Made by a program: the position numbers and the translations under genes
Notes under the pieces: generated by a model
Databases searched by the model: none
What the model saw: only the letters and a program-made list of their open reading frames with translations
Told to the model about the DNA's origin: nothing
Part shown: piece by piece, positions 1 to 4,617 of the stretch
Layout of the letters: every line of letters starts with the position of its first letter
Position numbering within the stretch: position 1 is the stretch's first letter
Assembly: GCA_946482425.1 (NCBI GenBank)
Contig: CAMLRO010000045.1
Coordinates: 1-10,592 of the forward strand
Origin: an uncultured Lactobacillus sp.
Lineage (GTDB): Bacteria > Bacillota > Bacilli > Lactobacillales > Lactobacillaceae
Length of the DNA stretch: 10,592 nucleotides
Reading direction: 5' to 3'

Positions 1-268
1 GCAGATAATATATTTGATCATGAAAATGATACTCAAAAGCTCCTACCTGTGGCCTACGATGTTCAGCAATATCCATTTGAGCAGCAAATTTCAAAAAATT
101 GATCATTTCCTTGCCTTCATTTATAGAATATTCAGCTTGATTTTCTAAACCTGTTATTGTGCGGAATTTAACAACCAAATTATCACCAACTATTAAAAAG
201 AATATGTCACTCGAATGCTCATTTATCGCGTCTTCAATTAAAGAATTAGCAGCTTCTTTGATTTTCAT
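1..268 (-). CDS. comGA: ComGA, competence pseudopilus assembly ATPase (N-terminal part, cut by window edge)
   Basis: The first 89 residues are visible; the rest lies outside the window. ComGA is the cytoplasmic GspE/PilB-type secretion ATPase that powers assembly of the pseudopilus used to bring DNA to the membrane during transformation. The protein starts MKIKEAANSLIEDAINEHSS, followed by DIFFLIVGDNLVVKFR, an NFLKFAAQMDIAE segment and then HRRPQVGAFEYHF. This matches the N-terminal pattern of Firmicutes ComGA (SDIYFLP..., KF.AGMDI.E.RRPQ.G). The Walker motifs are further downstream and not visible. The ATG at 268-266 follows a strong GGAGG site (279-275, minus) with a good spacing. It would be the first gene of a comG operon continuing leftward. 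Family assignment is by recognition of the motif order, not by a search. Confidence 0.85.
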   Translation of the reverse strand, partial: MKIKEAANSLIEDAINEHSSDIFFLIVGDNLVVKFRTITGLENQAEYSINEGKEMINFLKFAAQMDIAEHRRPQVGAFEYHFHDQIYYL

Positions 269-330
269 AAAAAACCTCCTTTCCTTGCGACCATAATTAA
301 TTACGCAAAAAAGCAAACTTTTTTCAGATA

Positions 331-338
331 TATTCAAA
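331..338 (-). promoter_or_regulatory. Candidate competence-sigma (ComX/SigH-like) -10 box for comGA
   Basis: On the minus strand TTTGAATA follows a run of T and lies about 63 bp upstream of the comGA start. It matches six of eight positions of the streptococcal combox TACGAATA, and the T-rich upstream side is also typical. No good vegetative -35/-10 pair was found between it and the gene. The match is weak and the element is only a candidate. Confidence 0.25.
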
Positions 339-421
339 AAAACTAGAAATCTTCTCAATTAAATTTATAAAATAGATATAAATAATTATTCAAGCTTTGA
401 CTATACTTTATTTTCTCAAAC

Positions 422-449
422 AAAAAAGCAGCACCAAAGTGCTGCTTTT
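422..449 (-). terminator. Intrinsic terminator downstream of the adhesin gene
   Basis: GCAGCAC (428-434) pairs perfectly with GTGCTGC (439-445) around a CAAA loop, and flanking A4/T4 extends the stem. On the minus strand the hairpin is followed by six T (427-422), so it ends leftward transcripts of the surface-protein gene before the comGA promoter. It lies about 145 bp past the stop codon. The plus strand also has a short T run, so it may work both ways. Confidence 0.85.
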
Positions 450-451
450 AC

Positions 452-460
452 CCATTAAAT
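452..460. repeat. 9-bp direct repeat CCATTAAAT, left copy
   Basis: CCATTAAAT occurs here and again at 4594-4602, in the same orientation, each time just to the right of a terminator hairpin. The two copies bracket the adhesin, the non-coding region and the XRE gene. It could be a target duplication or recombination scar, or a chance match of an AT-rich word. Confidence 0.3.
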
Positions 461-594
461 ACTTTACTGAACTGCATTTAACACATACTTATTTAGATAG
501 AAAAATTTTTTATTAATATGAATAAACACTAGGAATAATAAAATCATATATTTGCAGTTAATTAAGTAGTATTTAACGCTTGAGCTTATTGACC

Positions 595-3500
595 TCACTC
601 TCCTTTCTTTTTACGGATGCCTAAAGCACCTGTAATTGAACCGAAGAGTGATATTATTCCTGCTACTAAGAGTGAACTTTCCAATGAATCTTTTTGACCA
701 GTTTGAGGTAATTTGTTTTTGTTAGAATTTATTTTTTGATTTTTTGAGGGAACATAAGGAGTTTTATTTACTAAGTGTACAACTTGTTCATTTTCTTTTA
801 CCGGAACAAGATGTGGTCTTTTTACAGAATCTTTTTTATCAGGAGATTGTGGTTTTGAATTATCGGTTGAAGGAATTTTTGAAACATCAGTTGGAGTACT
901 ATTATTATCTTGATTCGGATTTTTTTGCGAATTGTTTTTGGTATAAATGTAAATTATATTTTGAGGGGTATTATTAAAGTAACCAATTCTATTGCCTTTG
1001 CCATAGCTGAAGGTATAACCAGTAATTCGAATAGGCGAACTTATATAGCCGTCACCAATATTGCCAGACAAAACTTTATCAGGAGCTATTTGCTGACCGT
1101 TTTCATCTTGGTAATGAATGGTAACATTAGCAGCTTTTACGGGAGCGTTTTCTCTACTTTTAACTGTAACTTTAATATTAGCTTCTTTGGTGTTGCCACC
1201 TTCATCAGTATATGTATATTTTACCTGATAAGTTCCAGGAACATTATCATTAACTTTTCCTGTAACTTTCACTTGATTTATTTTTATCATATTTCCAAAA
1301 GCATCTGTACCACCATCAAAAGCTTCCTCTGGAGCCCACTTATGTCCTTGATTAATTGTAATATCGTGCGCCTTGATACTTGCTTTACTTTCAACTACTT
1401 TTACTGTGGCTGTTTTCTTAATTGAGTGTCCTGTGGCATCCGTATATGCATATTCTACTTGGTATTCACCCGGCTTTTGTGGGTCAACAGACCCGTTAAC
1501 TTGAAGATCTTTTATCTTCAAAGGATGACCATCAATATCTTTAGCACTAACAAAATTATTGTCCGGTTTCCAAGTTGATGATGGACCAGAAACAATCACA
1601 GTATCCTTGGTTTCAATTGCCAATTGGTTAGCTAATACATTTACATTTGCATCAGCTTCTTTAATGTTTCCAGCTGCATCTGTGTAAGTGTATTTCACTG
1701 GGTAGGTACCAGCTTTACTATTGTCAACAGTCCCGTTAACTTCGACCTGATCAAATTTAATTGGTTTTCCATCGACATCAGTTCCGGCATCAAATGCAGT
1801 TTCAGGTGACCATTTATCTCCTTGATAAATAATTACGTCATGTGCTTTAATACTTGCCTTGCTTTCAACTACATGAACTATAGCTTCGCTTTTTGCTACA
1901 AAGCCAGTTGAATCAGTATAGGTATATGTTAAGGTGTAATCACCCGCTTTACTTGTGTCAGCAATACCGGAAACTTTAATGTCACTCAAATCAAGCTTTT
2001 CACCATCTTTGCCTACTAATTTATCAACATTATCTGCCATATTCCACTGACTATTTGGACCTGCTACAAAAGTAGTATCTTTTGTTTTTATTTCAGACTG
2101 GTTATGTTTAACAGTAATTGTTCTGTGAAAAGTAACAACATTACCTGCATCATCTTTAACACTGTACTTAATTAAGTATTCATCTTCCTGTGGCTTTTTG
2201 CCATCTGTTGGATAACCATTATAATCGGTTACTGTAATTTTATCGGTTAGTACCTTAGATCCTTCAAAAGCATAAACATCCTTTTTTGCATCGTAATCTT
2301 GAGTGTCATAAATAACTGTATCAACGCCTCTAAAAAACGGAGTGTTCATGTCACCATCAACGTTTTGAAACAGAGAAGTATTTTTAAAATTTTTATACCA
2401 TCCCGTTACATAATTTACATTGTTCACAGCATTAATTGTTTCTTCGGGCACATAGGCACGTAAAAACAAAGGATGCCACAAGTTGTTTTTAACTAGATAA
2501 TCACCTGCGTCAACTTCAATTTCATTATCAGTAATTGTCCATTTCAACAATGGATCATTAGTTATGTCAACAATTTCTCCATCTTTATCCATGAACAGAT
2601 GGTAATGGTTTAAGTCAAATTTATCCTTAGATTTAATACCTAACTTAGCCCCTGCCTGTCCACCAATGGAAGCTTGATAGTTGACTAGATAAGAAAAGAA
2701 TAACGAACCTGATTTACTTTTATCATTAGGATTTCTAAAAACCAAATCGTTAGGTAATCTATTTGGAAGAGTTTCATTTGGATATTCATTCACATCATTT
2801 AGTTTAGCATTACCACCATTACCTGTGTCCCCATAACCGGGTATGCCTGAATTATTTCCGTTCTGATATCCATAAGGTTTGATGTAAACATTGTCAGTAA
2901 AAATTGTCTTACTTTTTCCTGCATTTTGGTAAGTAACTAAAACTTTCCCTGGAACAACATCTGGATCTTTAGTATTAGTGCCTTCTGGCTTATCCCAATC
3001 ATATCCAGGATTTGCAGTAGCAAAATTTACAATAAAATTATATTCTCCAGCTAATAAATCATTATTAATACAAATATCATAAGTACCATCATTATTATCA
3101 GTTACAGAAAAATCATTCTCATGTTGATTAATGGAAGCAAAGTTAAGAAATTTATTATGAGGAACACGAGAATCAGGTTGAACTTTTATTCTAAATTTAG
3201 TACCTTTAGGAATAACTTTATCGTCCATACTTGTATTTTTGACCTTAAATTTTAGCATGTATGCTTTATTACCAAAATCAAGTGGCTTTTCTAATGCACT
3301 TTTAGGATCAGAAGTGACTGACACTGACATATACGACAAATCATCTGCATTTTGACTATCATTATTGCCAGTTCTAGTGGAATCCTGATTGTTTGCGACT
3401 GAATCAGATGGCTCATGGTCACTTTCACTATTGTCGTTCTTAGATTGATTCAAGTCTTTATTACTATCACCTATATCATTTTTTTCTGTTTGAACATTCT

Positions 3501-3618
3501 GATTTGAATTTACTGTCTGGTCAGCTTTAACTTGATTAGTTTGTAAAGCAACACTAAGTAAACAAACAGGAACTGATAGGACAGTAGCTAACATTTTATT
3601 TTTATATCTTTTGTACAA
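595..3618 (-). CDS. LPQTG cell-wall-anchored surface protein with Ig-like repeats and a MucBP domain
   Basis: A 1007-residue protein, probably an adhesin exported by Sec and fixed to peptidoglycan by sortase A. The chosen start is TTG at 3618, 6 nt after a GGAGG site (3629-3625). An in-frame ATG at 3729 has no such site and would put the likely promoter inside the gene; the ATG at 3594 also lacks one. From the TTG: basic MYKRYKNK, hydrophobic core, cleavage near VKA-DQ (residue 32); a polar Asn/Ser/Asp-rich stretch (33-92); an unrecognised region (about 93-433); a degenerate Ig-like unit (434-507); four Ig-like (Big_3/DUF5011-like) repeats (510-823); one MucBP domain (831-893, starting NVTIHYQDENG); a Pro/Asn/Lys-rich wall-spanning linker; LPQTG (970-974), membrane segment (981-1001) and RKKKGE tail. 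There is no YSIRK motif. The MucBP domain suggests binding to mucin or host glycans, but the ligand is unknown. The gene stands alone between two intergenic regions. Confidence 0.9.
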   Translation of the reverse strand: MYKRYKNKMLATVLSVPVCLLSVALQTNQVKADQTVNSNQNVQTEKNDIGDSNKDLNQSKNDNSESDHEPSDSVANNQDSTRTGNNDSQNADDLSYMSVSVTSDPKSALEKPLDFGNKAYMLKFKVKNTSMDDKVIPKGTKFRIKVQPDSRVPHNKFLNFASINQHENDFSVTDNNDGTYDICINNDLLAGEYNFIVNFATANPGYDWDKPEGTNTKDPDVVPGKVLVTYQNAGKSKTIFTDNVYIKPYGYQNGNNSGIPGYGDTGNGGNAKLNDVNEYPNETLPNRLPNDLVFRNPNDKSKSGSLFFSYLVNYQASIGGQAGAKLGIKSKDKFDLNHYHLFMDKDGEIVDITNDPLLKWTITDNEIEVDAGDYLVKNNLWHPLFLRAYVPEETINAVNNVNYVTGWYKNFKNTSLFQNVDGDMNTPFFRGVDTVIYDTQDYDAKKDVYAFEGSKVLTDKITVTDYNGYPTDGKKPQEDEYLIKYSVKDDAGNVVTFHRTITVKHNQSEIKTKDTTFVAGPNSQWNMADNVDKLVGKDGEKLDLSDIKVSGIADTSKAGDYTLTYTYTDSTGFVAKSEAIVHVVESKASIKAHDVIIYQGDKWSPETAFDAGTDVDGKPIKFDQVEVNGTVDNSKAGTYPVKYTYTDAAGNIKEADANVNVLANQLAIETKDTVIVSGPSSTWKPDNNFVSAKDIDGHPLKIKDLQVNGSVDPQKPGEYQVEYAYTDATGHSIKKTATVKVVESKASIKAHDITINQGHKWAPEEAFDGGTDAFGNMIKINQVKVTGKVNDNVPGTYQVKYTYTDEGGNTKEANIKVTVKSRENAPVKAANVTIHYQDENGQQIAPDKVLSGNIGDGYISSPIRITGYTFSYGKGNRIGYFNNTPQNIIYIYTKNNSQKNPNQDNNSTPTDVSKIPSTDNSKPQSPDKKDSVKRPHLVPVKENEQVVHLVNKTPYVPSKNQKINSNKNKLPQTGQKDSLESSLLVAGIISLFGSITGALGIRKKKGE
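1150..2091 (-). repeat. Tandem Ig-like domain array in an A-B-A-B order
   Basis: Four units of about 78-80 codons lie in tandem: R1 (2091-1852), R2 (1851-1618), R3 (1617-1378), R4 (1377-1150). Each ends in a YTYTD/AYTD strand with a Gly-x-Tyr turn before it. R1 and R3 share KDT...GP.S.W, whereas R2 and R4 share IKAHD...QG.KW.PE.AFD.GTD. The unit of duplication is therefore a two-domain block of about 158 residues. The DNA copies have drifted at synonymous sites, so the duplication is not recent. Confidence 0.8.
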
Positions 3619-3682
3619 AATTTTCCTCCATCTTGCAATTAAAAGCACAGTAAAAACCACTTTTACTTTGTTGGCTTCTAAA

Positions 3683-3688
3683 ATTATA
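3683..3688 (-). promoter_or_regulatory. -10 box of the adhesin promoter
   Basis: The minus strand carries a perfect TATAAT here, 65-70 bp before the TTG start. The DNA 16-19 bp upstream is only A and T and gives no good -35 hexamer. A promoter with a perfect -10 and a poor -35 often depends on an activator. The repeat half-site at 3716-3731 would lie about 40-55 bp upstream of the predicted transcription start. Confidence 0.5.
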
Positions 3689-3751
3689 CATATATATAAT
3701 ATTTTTATTAAAAAAATATTGATTAGCAATCTAGGTAATAATCAAATTAAA

Positions 3752-3771
3752 TTGGTCACTACCTAAACCAA
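3752..3771. promoter_or_regulatory. Candidate operator dyad 1 (TTGGT-N10-ACCAA)
   Basis: TTGGT (3752-3756) and ACCAA (3767-3771) form a dyad with a 10-bp centre. Its centre is about 85 bp upstream of the predicted adhesin transcription start. The same arm pair recurs in dyads 2 and 3. The binding protein is unknown; the neighbouring XRE regulator is the first candidate. Confidence 0.35.
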
Positions 3772-3836
3772 CTAATTAAATCATTTACACCTCTAAGGAT
3801 TTTATATGCTAGGTAAATATATAAGTGTAATTATCA

Positions 3837-3859
3837 ATTGGTTGTGATTGCTAACCAAT
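3837..3859. promoter_or_regulatory. Candidate operator dyad 2 (ATTGGTT-N9-AACCAAT)
   Basis: Seven-base arms ATTGGTT (3837-3843) and AACCAAT (3853-3859) are exactly complementary around a 9-bp centre. It is the strongest of three similar dyads in this region. Its right half is also the right arm of the 16-bp inverted repeat. The centre lies about 87 bp from that of dyad 1, roughly eight helical turns, which would allow proteins on both sites to face the same side. Confidence 0.45.
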
Positions 3860-3864
3860 ATAAT

Positions 3865-3889
3865 GCAATAAAAAGACTTTTTTTATTGC
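3865..3889. other. Perfect 10-bp AT-rich hairpin (GCAATAAAAA / TTTTTATTGC)
   Basis: The arms 3865-3874 and 3880-3889 are fully complementary around a five-base loop. The plus-strand stem ends in a T run before TTGC, so it is not a classical terminator. It shares the GCAATA/TATTGC ends with the hairpin at 3993-4009. It may be a leader stem-loop, a weak terminator or a binding site. Confidence 0.4.
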
Positions 3890-3917
3890 GGTTTTGTCTC
3901 CTTGCATATATCATTAA

Positions 3918-3954
3918 CAAAGAAGCAAAAAACCTGAAACATTTTTCTTCTTTG
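3918..3954. other. Hairpin CAAAGAAG...CTTCTTTG
   Basis: CAAAGAAG (3918-3925) pairs with CTTCTTTG (3947-3954). After one bulged C the stem goes on as A5/T5, giving about 13 pairs around a loop near CCTGAAACA. There is no T run next to it on either strand that would make it a terminator. Its role is unknown. Confidence 0.4.
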
Positions 3955-3992
3955 ATTTAAACCTATTCTGACCTCCAATCTTCTTTTTACAC

Positions 3993-4009
3993 GCAATAAA
4001 TATTATTGC
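3993..4009. other. Short palindrome GCAATAA-ATA-TTATTGC
   Basis: Seven-base arms pair perfectly around a three-base centre. The half-site GCAATA occurs four times in this region as two inverted pairs, here and at 3865-3889, about 125 bp apart. It may be a protein-binding site or a small RNA stem in the adhesin leader. Confidence 0.4.
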
Positions 4010-4047
4010 CTTCTCCGCTACCACAAGTGATACTATTTAGGTACACT

Positions 4048-4079
4048 AAAAAAGTAGTCAAATTCGAACCGAGGCTACT
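4048..4079 (-). terminator. Terminator of the candidate small RNA
   Basis: On the minus strand AGTAG (4079-4075) pairs with CTACT (4057-4053). An inner TCGG/TTGA stem with two G-U pairs sits under a TTCGAAT loop, and six T follow (4053-4048). The plus strand has no T run after the hairpin, so the terminator works leftward only. The stem is moderate in strength, which would also suit a regulated attenuator. Confidence 0.6.
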
Positions 4080-4129
4080 AAATTAACTAACACAATAATG
4101 AAAAGTTTGTGCCCGACCACTTTGTGGAT
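4048..4129 (-). ncRNA. Candidate small RNA (about 82 nt) or attenuated 5' leader of the adhesin gene
   Basis: A complete small transcription unit is visible on the minus strand: TTGACC and TATAAT 17 bp apart (4164-4136), a predicted start near 4129, and a hairpin with six T ending near 4048. The predicted RNA can fold into three stems: CCAC-AAA-GTGG (4127-4117), GCACAA/TTGTGT with an 11-nt loop (4112-4090), and the terminator stem AGTAG/CTACT (4079-4053). No start codon with a ribosome binding site lies in it. Its terminator loop contains GGTTCGAAT, the classic tRNA T-arm word, but no tRNA can be folded around it. The adhesin gene is the next gene on this strand, 430 nt beyond the terminator. 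The RNA could therefore be an independent sRNA or an attenuated leader. It matches no family I recognise. Confidence 0.55.
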
Positions 4130-4148
4130 GGTTTTATTATATTACCAT
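4128..4148. promoter_or_regulatory. Candidate operator dyad 3 (ATGGT-N11-ACCAT) on the small RNA promoter
   Basis: ATGGT (4128-4132) and ACCAT (4144-4148) form a dyad whose 11-bp centre contains the whole -10 box of the small RNA promoter (4141-4136). A protein bound here would block that promoter. The XRE start is 64 bp away on the other side, so the same site could act in autoregulation. The core arms TGGT/ACCA and their spacing match dyads 1 and 2. Confidence 0.4.
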
Positions 4149-4164
4149 ATATGATAGCGGTCAA
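4136..4164 (-). promoter_or_regulatory. Strong sigma-A promoter of the candidate small RNA
   Basis: On the minus strand TTGACC (4164-4159) and TATAAT (4141-4136) are separated by exactly 17 bp. Eleven of twelve bases agree with the vegetative consensus, the best promoter seen in this window. It points leftward, away from the XRE gene, toward the small RNA and the adhesin. Confidence 0.75.
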
Positions 4165-4211
4165 GCTCAAATACAATCATTTGTGATACTTTTTTTAAGG
4201 ATGAAAATAGC

Positions 4212-4544
4212 ATGAATGTTTATTCTCGTATTTACGACTCCGCTAAAAAACACGGAATGTCAATAAAAGAACTGGCCAGAAAAGCCCATATAGGTGAAAA
4301 TAGTATTTATCGCTGGAAGACAATCAAACCGTCAATCCAGTCTTTGACCAAGGTTGCACAACAATTGCATGTTTCAACTGATTACCTTCTTGGTCAAGAA
4401 AAAGATAACTCAAAAAGCTATCCTGTGGATATAGCTGACAAAAACATTCAATTGCTATATCAGGGACATGAAGTGCCAGAAAAATATATTAAAATGCTTC
4501 GCTTTATTATGGAAGAAGATAAGGAGGAAAAACGTGAAAATTGA
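4212..4544 (+). CDS. XRE-family helix-turn-helix regulator (110 aa)
   Basis: A small cytoplasmic DNA-binding protein. Residues 5-60 form a Cro/CI-type HTH: helix 1 IYDSAKKHGMS, helices 2-3 IKELARKAHIGENSIYRWKT, helices 4-5 SIQSLTKVAQQLHVSTDYLLG. The tail (70-110) contains NIQLLYQGHEVPEKYIKMLR and ends in a charged EEDKEEKREN. Tails of this kind occur in prophage or island repressors that are often followed by an ImmA/IrrE peptidase, which is from memory of the family. The ATG is preceded by AAGGA (4197-4201) at 10 nt. No strong rightward promoter is obvious; TATGAT (4150-4155) is a possible -10 with a poor -35. It faces away from the small RNA and adhesin and converges with yebC. It is the best candidate to bind the repeated dyads nearby, but no target is proven. 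Confidence 0.88.
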   Translation: MNVYSRIYDSAKKHGMSIKELARKAHIGENSIYRWKTIKPSIQSLTKVAQQLHVSTDYLLGQEKDNSKSYPVDIADKNIQLLYQGHEVPEKYIKMLRFIMEEDKEEKREN

Positions 4545-4551
4545 TTTTTAA
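4534..4551 (+). pseudogene. Five-codon stub with a strong ribosome binding site at the end of the XRE gene
   Basis: AAGGAGG (4521-4527) inside the last XRE codons is followed after 6 nt by GTG AAA ATT GAT TTT TAA, encoding MKIDF and overlapping the XRE stop. This is the layout of a translationally coupled second gene, but only five codons remain before a stop and the yebC terminator. It may be the start of a lost partner gene, such as an ImmA-type peptidase. A chance purine-rich stretch encoding KEEK is the simple alternative. Confidence 0.3.
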
Positions 4552-4554
4552 TAT

Positions 4555-4593
4555 AAAAAATTCTCTAGAACCGAAATTTCGATTCTAGAGAAT
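4555..4593 (-). terminator. Terminator of yebC, shared with the convergent XRE gene
   Basis: ATTCTCTAGAA (4560-4570) pairs perfectly with TTCTAGAGAAT (4583-4593). After one mismatch the inner CGAAATTTCG can pair further. On the minus strand six T follow (4560-4555), so it ends yebC transcripts 25 bp past the stop. On the plus strand no T run follows, so termination of XRE transcripts here would be weaker. Confidence 0.85.
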
Positions 4594-4602
4594 CCATTAA
4601 AT
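4594..4602. repeat. 9-bp direct repeat CCATTAAAT, right copy
   Basis: Second copy of the word at 452-460, in the same orientation and directly after the yebC terminator stem. With the left copy it frames 4.1 kb holding the adhesin and the XRE gene. Confidence 0.3.
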
Positions 4603-4617
4603 TAAATGAATATTTTC

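Larger units (their letters stand above)
269..594. other. Intergenic region between the adhesin gene and comGA
   Basis: This 326-bp stretch holds the comGA ribosome binding site and promoter region (about 269-360) and a strong terminator hairpin (424-449). The 451-594 part is AT-rich, with a CCATTAAAT word at 452-460 that recurs beyond the XRE gene. No coding region with a ribosome binding site was found on either strand. Confidence 0.6.
3716..3861. repeat. 16-bp inverted repeat upstream of the adhesin promoter
   Basis: ATATTGATTAGCAATC at 3716-3731 on the plus strand matches ATATTGGTTAGCAATC read on the minus strand at 3861-3846, with 15 of 16 positions equal. The arms are 114 bp apart. The right arm overlaps the second TGGT/ACCA dyad. 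The arms look like two half-sites for a DNA-binding protein, or ends of a large RNA/DNA stem. Confidence 0.6.
4027..4190 (+). repeat. 8-bp direct repeat GTGATACT flanking the small RNA locus
   Basis: GTGATACT occurs at 4027-4034 and 4183-4190, each followed by a T-rich run (aTTT and tTTT). The copies lie on either side of the small RNA unit. The right copy is 22 bp before the XRE start codon, a fitting place for an autoregulatory operator, but it could also be chance in AT-rich DNA. Confidence 0.3.
3619..4211. other. Non-coding regulatory region between adhesin and XRE genes
   Basis: This 593-bp stretch has no convincing protein gene on either strand. Itemised separately, it holds the adhesin promoter, a 16-bp inverted repeat, three TGGT/ACCA dyads, three hairpins (3865-3889, 3918-3954, 3993-4009), a probable small RNA or leader with its own promoter and terminator, an 8-bp direct repeat, and the XRE ribosome binding site. 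On the minus strand two good Shine-Dalgarno-like words (GGAGG at 3976-3972, AAGGAG at 3903-3898) have no start codon at a usable distance. This suggests either decayed small genes or chance. Confidence 0.7.

Noticed and set aside
910..1425. Long open frame of 171 codons on the plus strand inside the adhesin gene
   Set aside because: It lies antisense to the Ig-like repeats and MucBP region, has no ribosome binding site, and its composition is that of reverse-complemented repeat coding DNA.
3619..3729. Extension of the adhesin to the ATG at 3729
   Set aside because: No ribosome binding site there, it would contain the TATAAT box, and the added residues spoil an otherwise standard signal peptide.
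3883..3942. Minus-strand 19-codon frame starting MFQVFCFFVNDICKE, hydrophobic, like a type I toxin peptide
   Set aside because: No good ribosome binding site precedes the ATG, the hydrophobic part is too short for Fst/TxpA-type toxins, and no antisense RNA is placed opposite it.
4053..4079. GGTTCGAAT T-arm word suggesting a tRNA or a tRNA-based attachment site
   Set aside because: No acceptor stem, D arm, anticodon arm or CCA position can be arranged around it. The T stem relies on G-U pairs and the hairpin works as a terminator.
4098..4154. Plus-strand 18-codon frame MKSLCPTTLWMVLLYYHI opposite the candidate small RNA, which would resemble a toxin/antisense pair
   Set aside because: It has no ribosome binding site, the frame runs into the dyad and promoter DNA, and no plus-strand promoter fits. 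It is better explained as a chance frame.
3619..4211. T-box, purine, SAM or other metabolite riboswitch in the adhesin leader
   Set aside because: None of the conserved words of these classes (for example the T-box AGGGTGGNACCGCG) is present, and the downstream gene is not metabolic.
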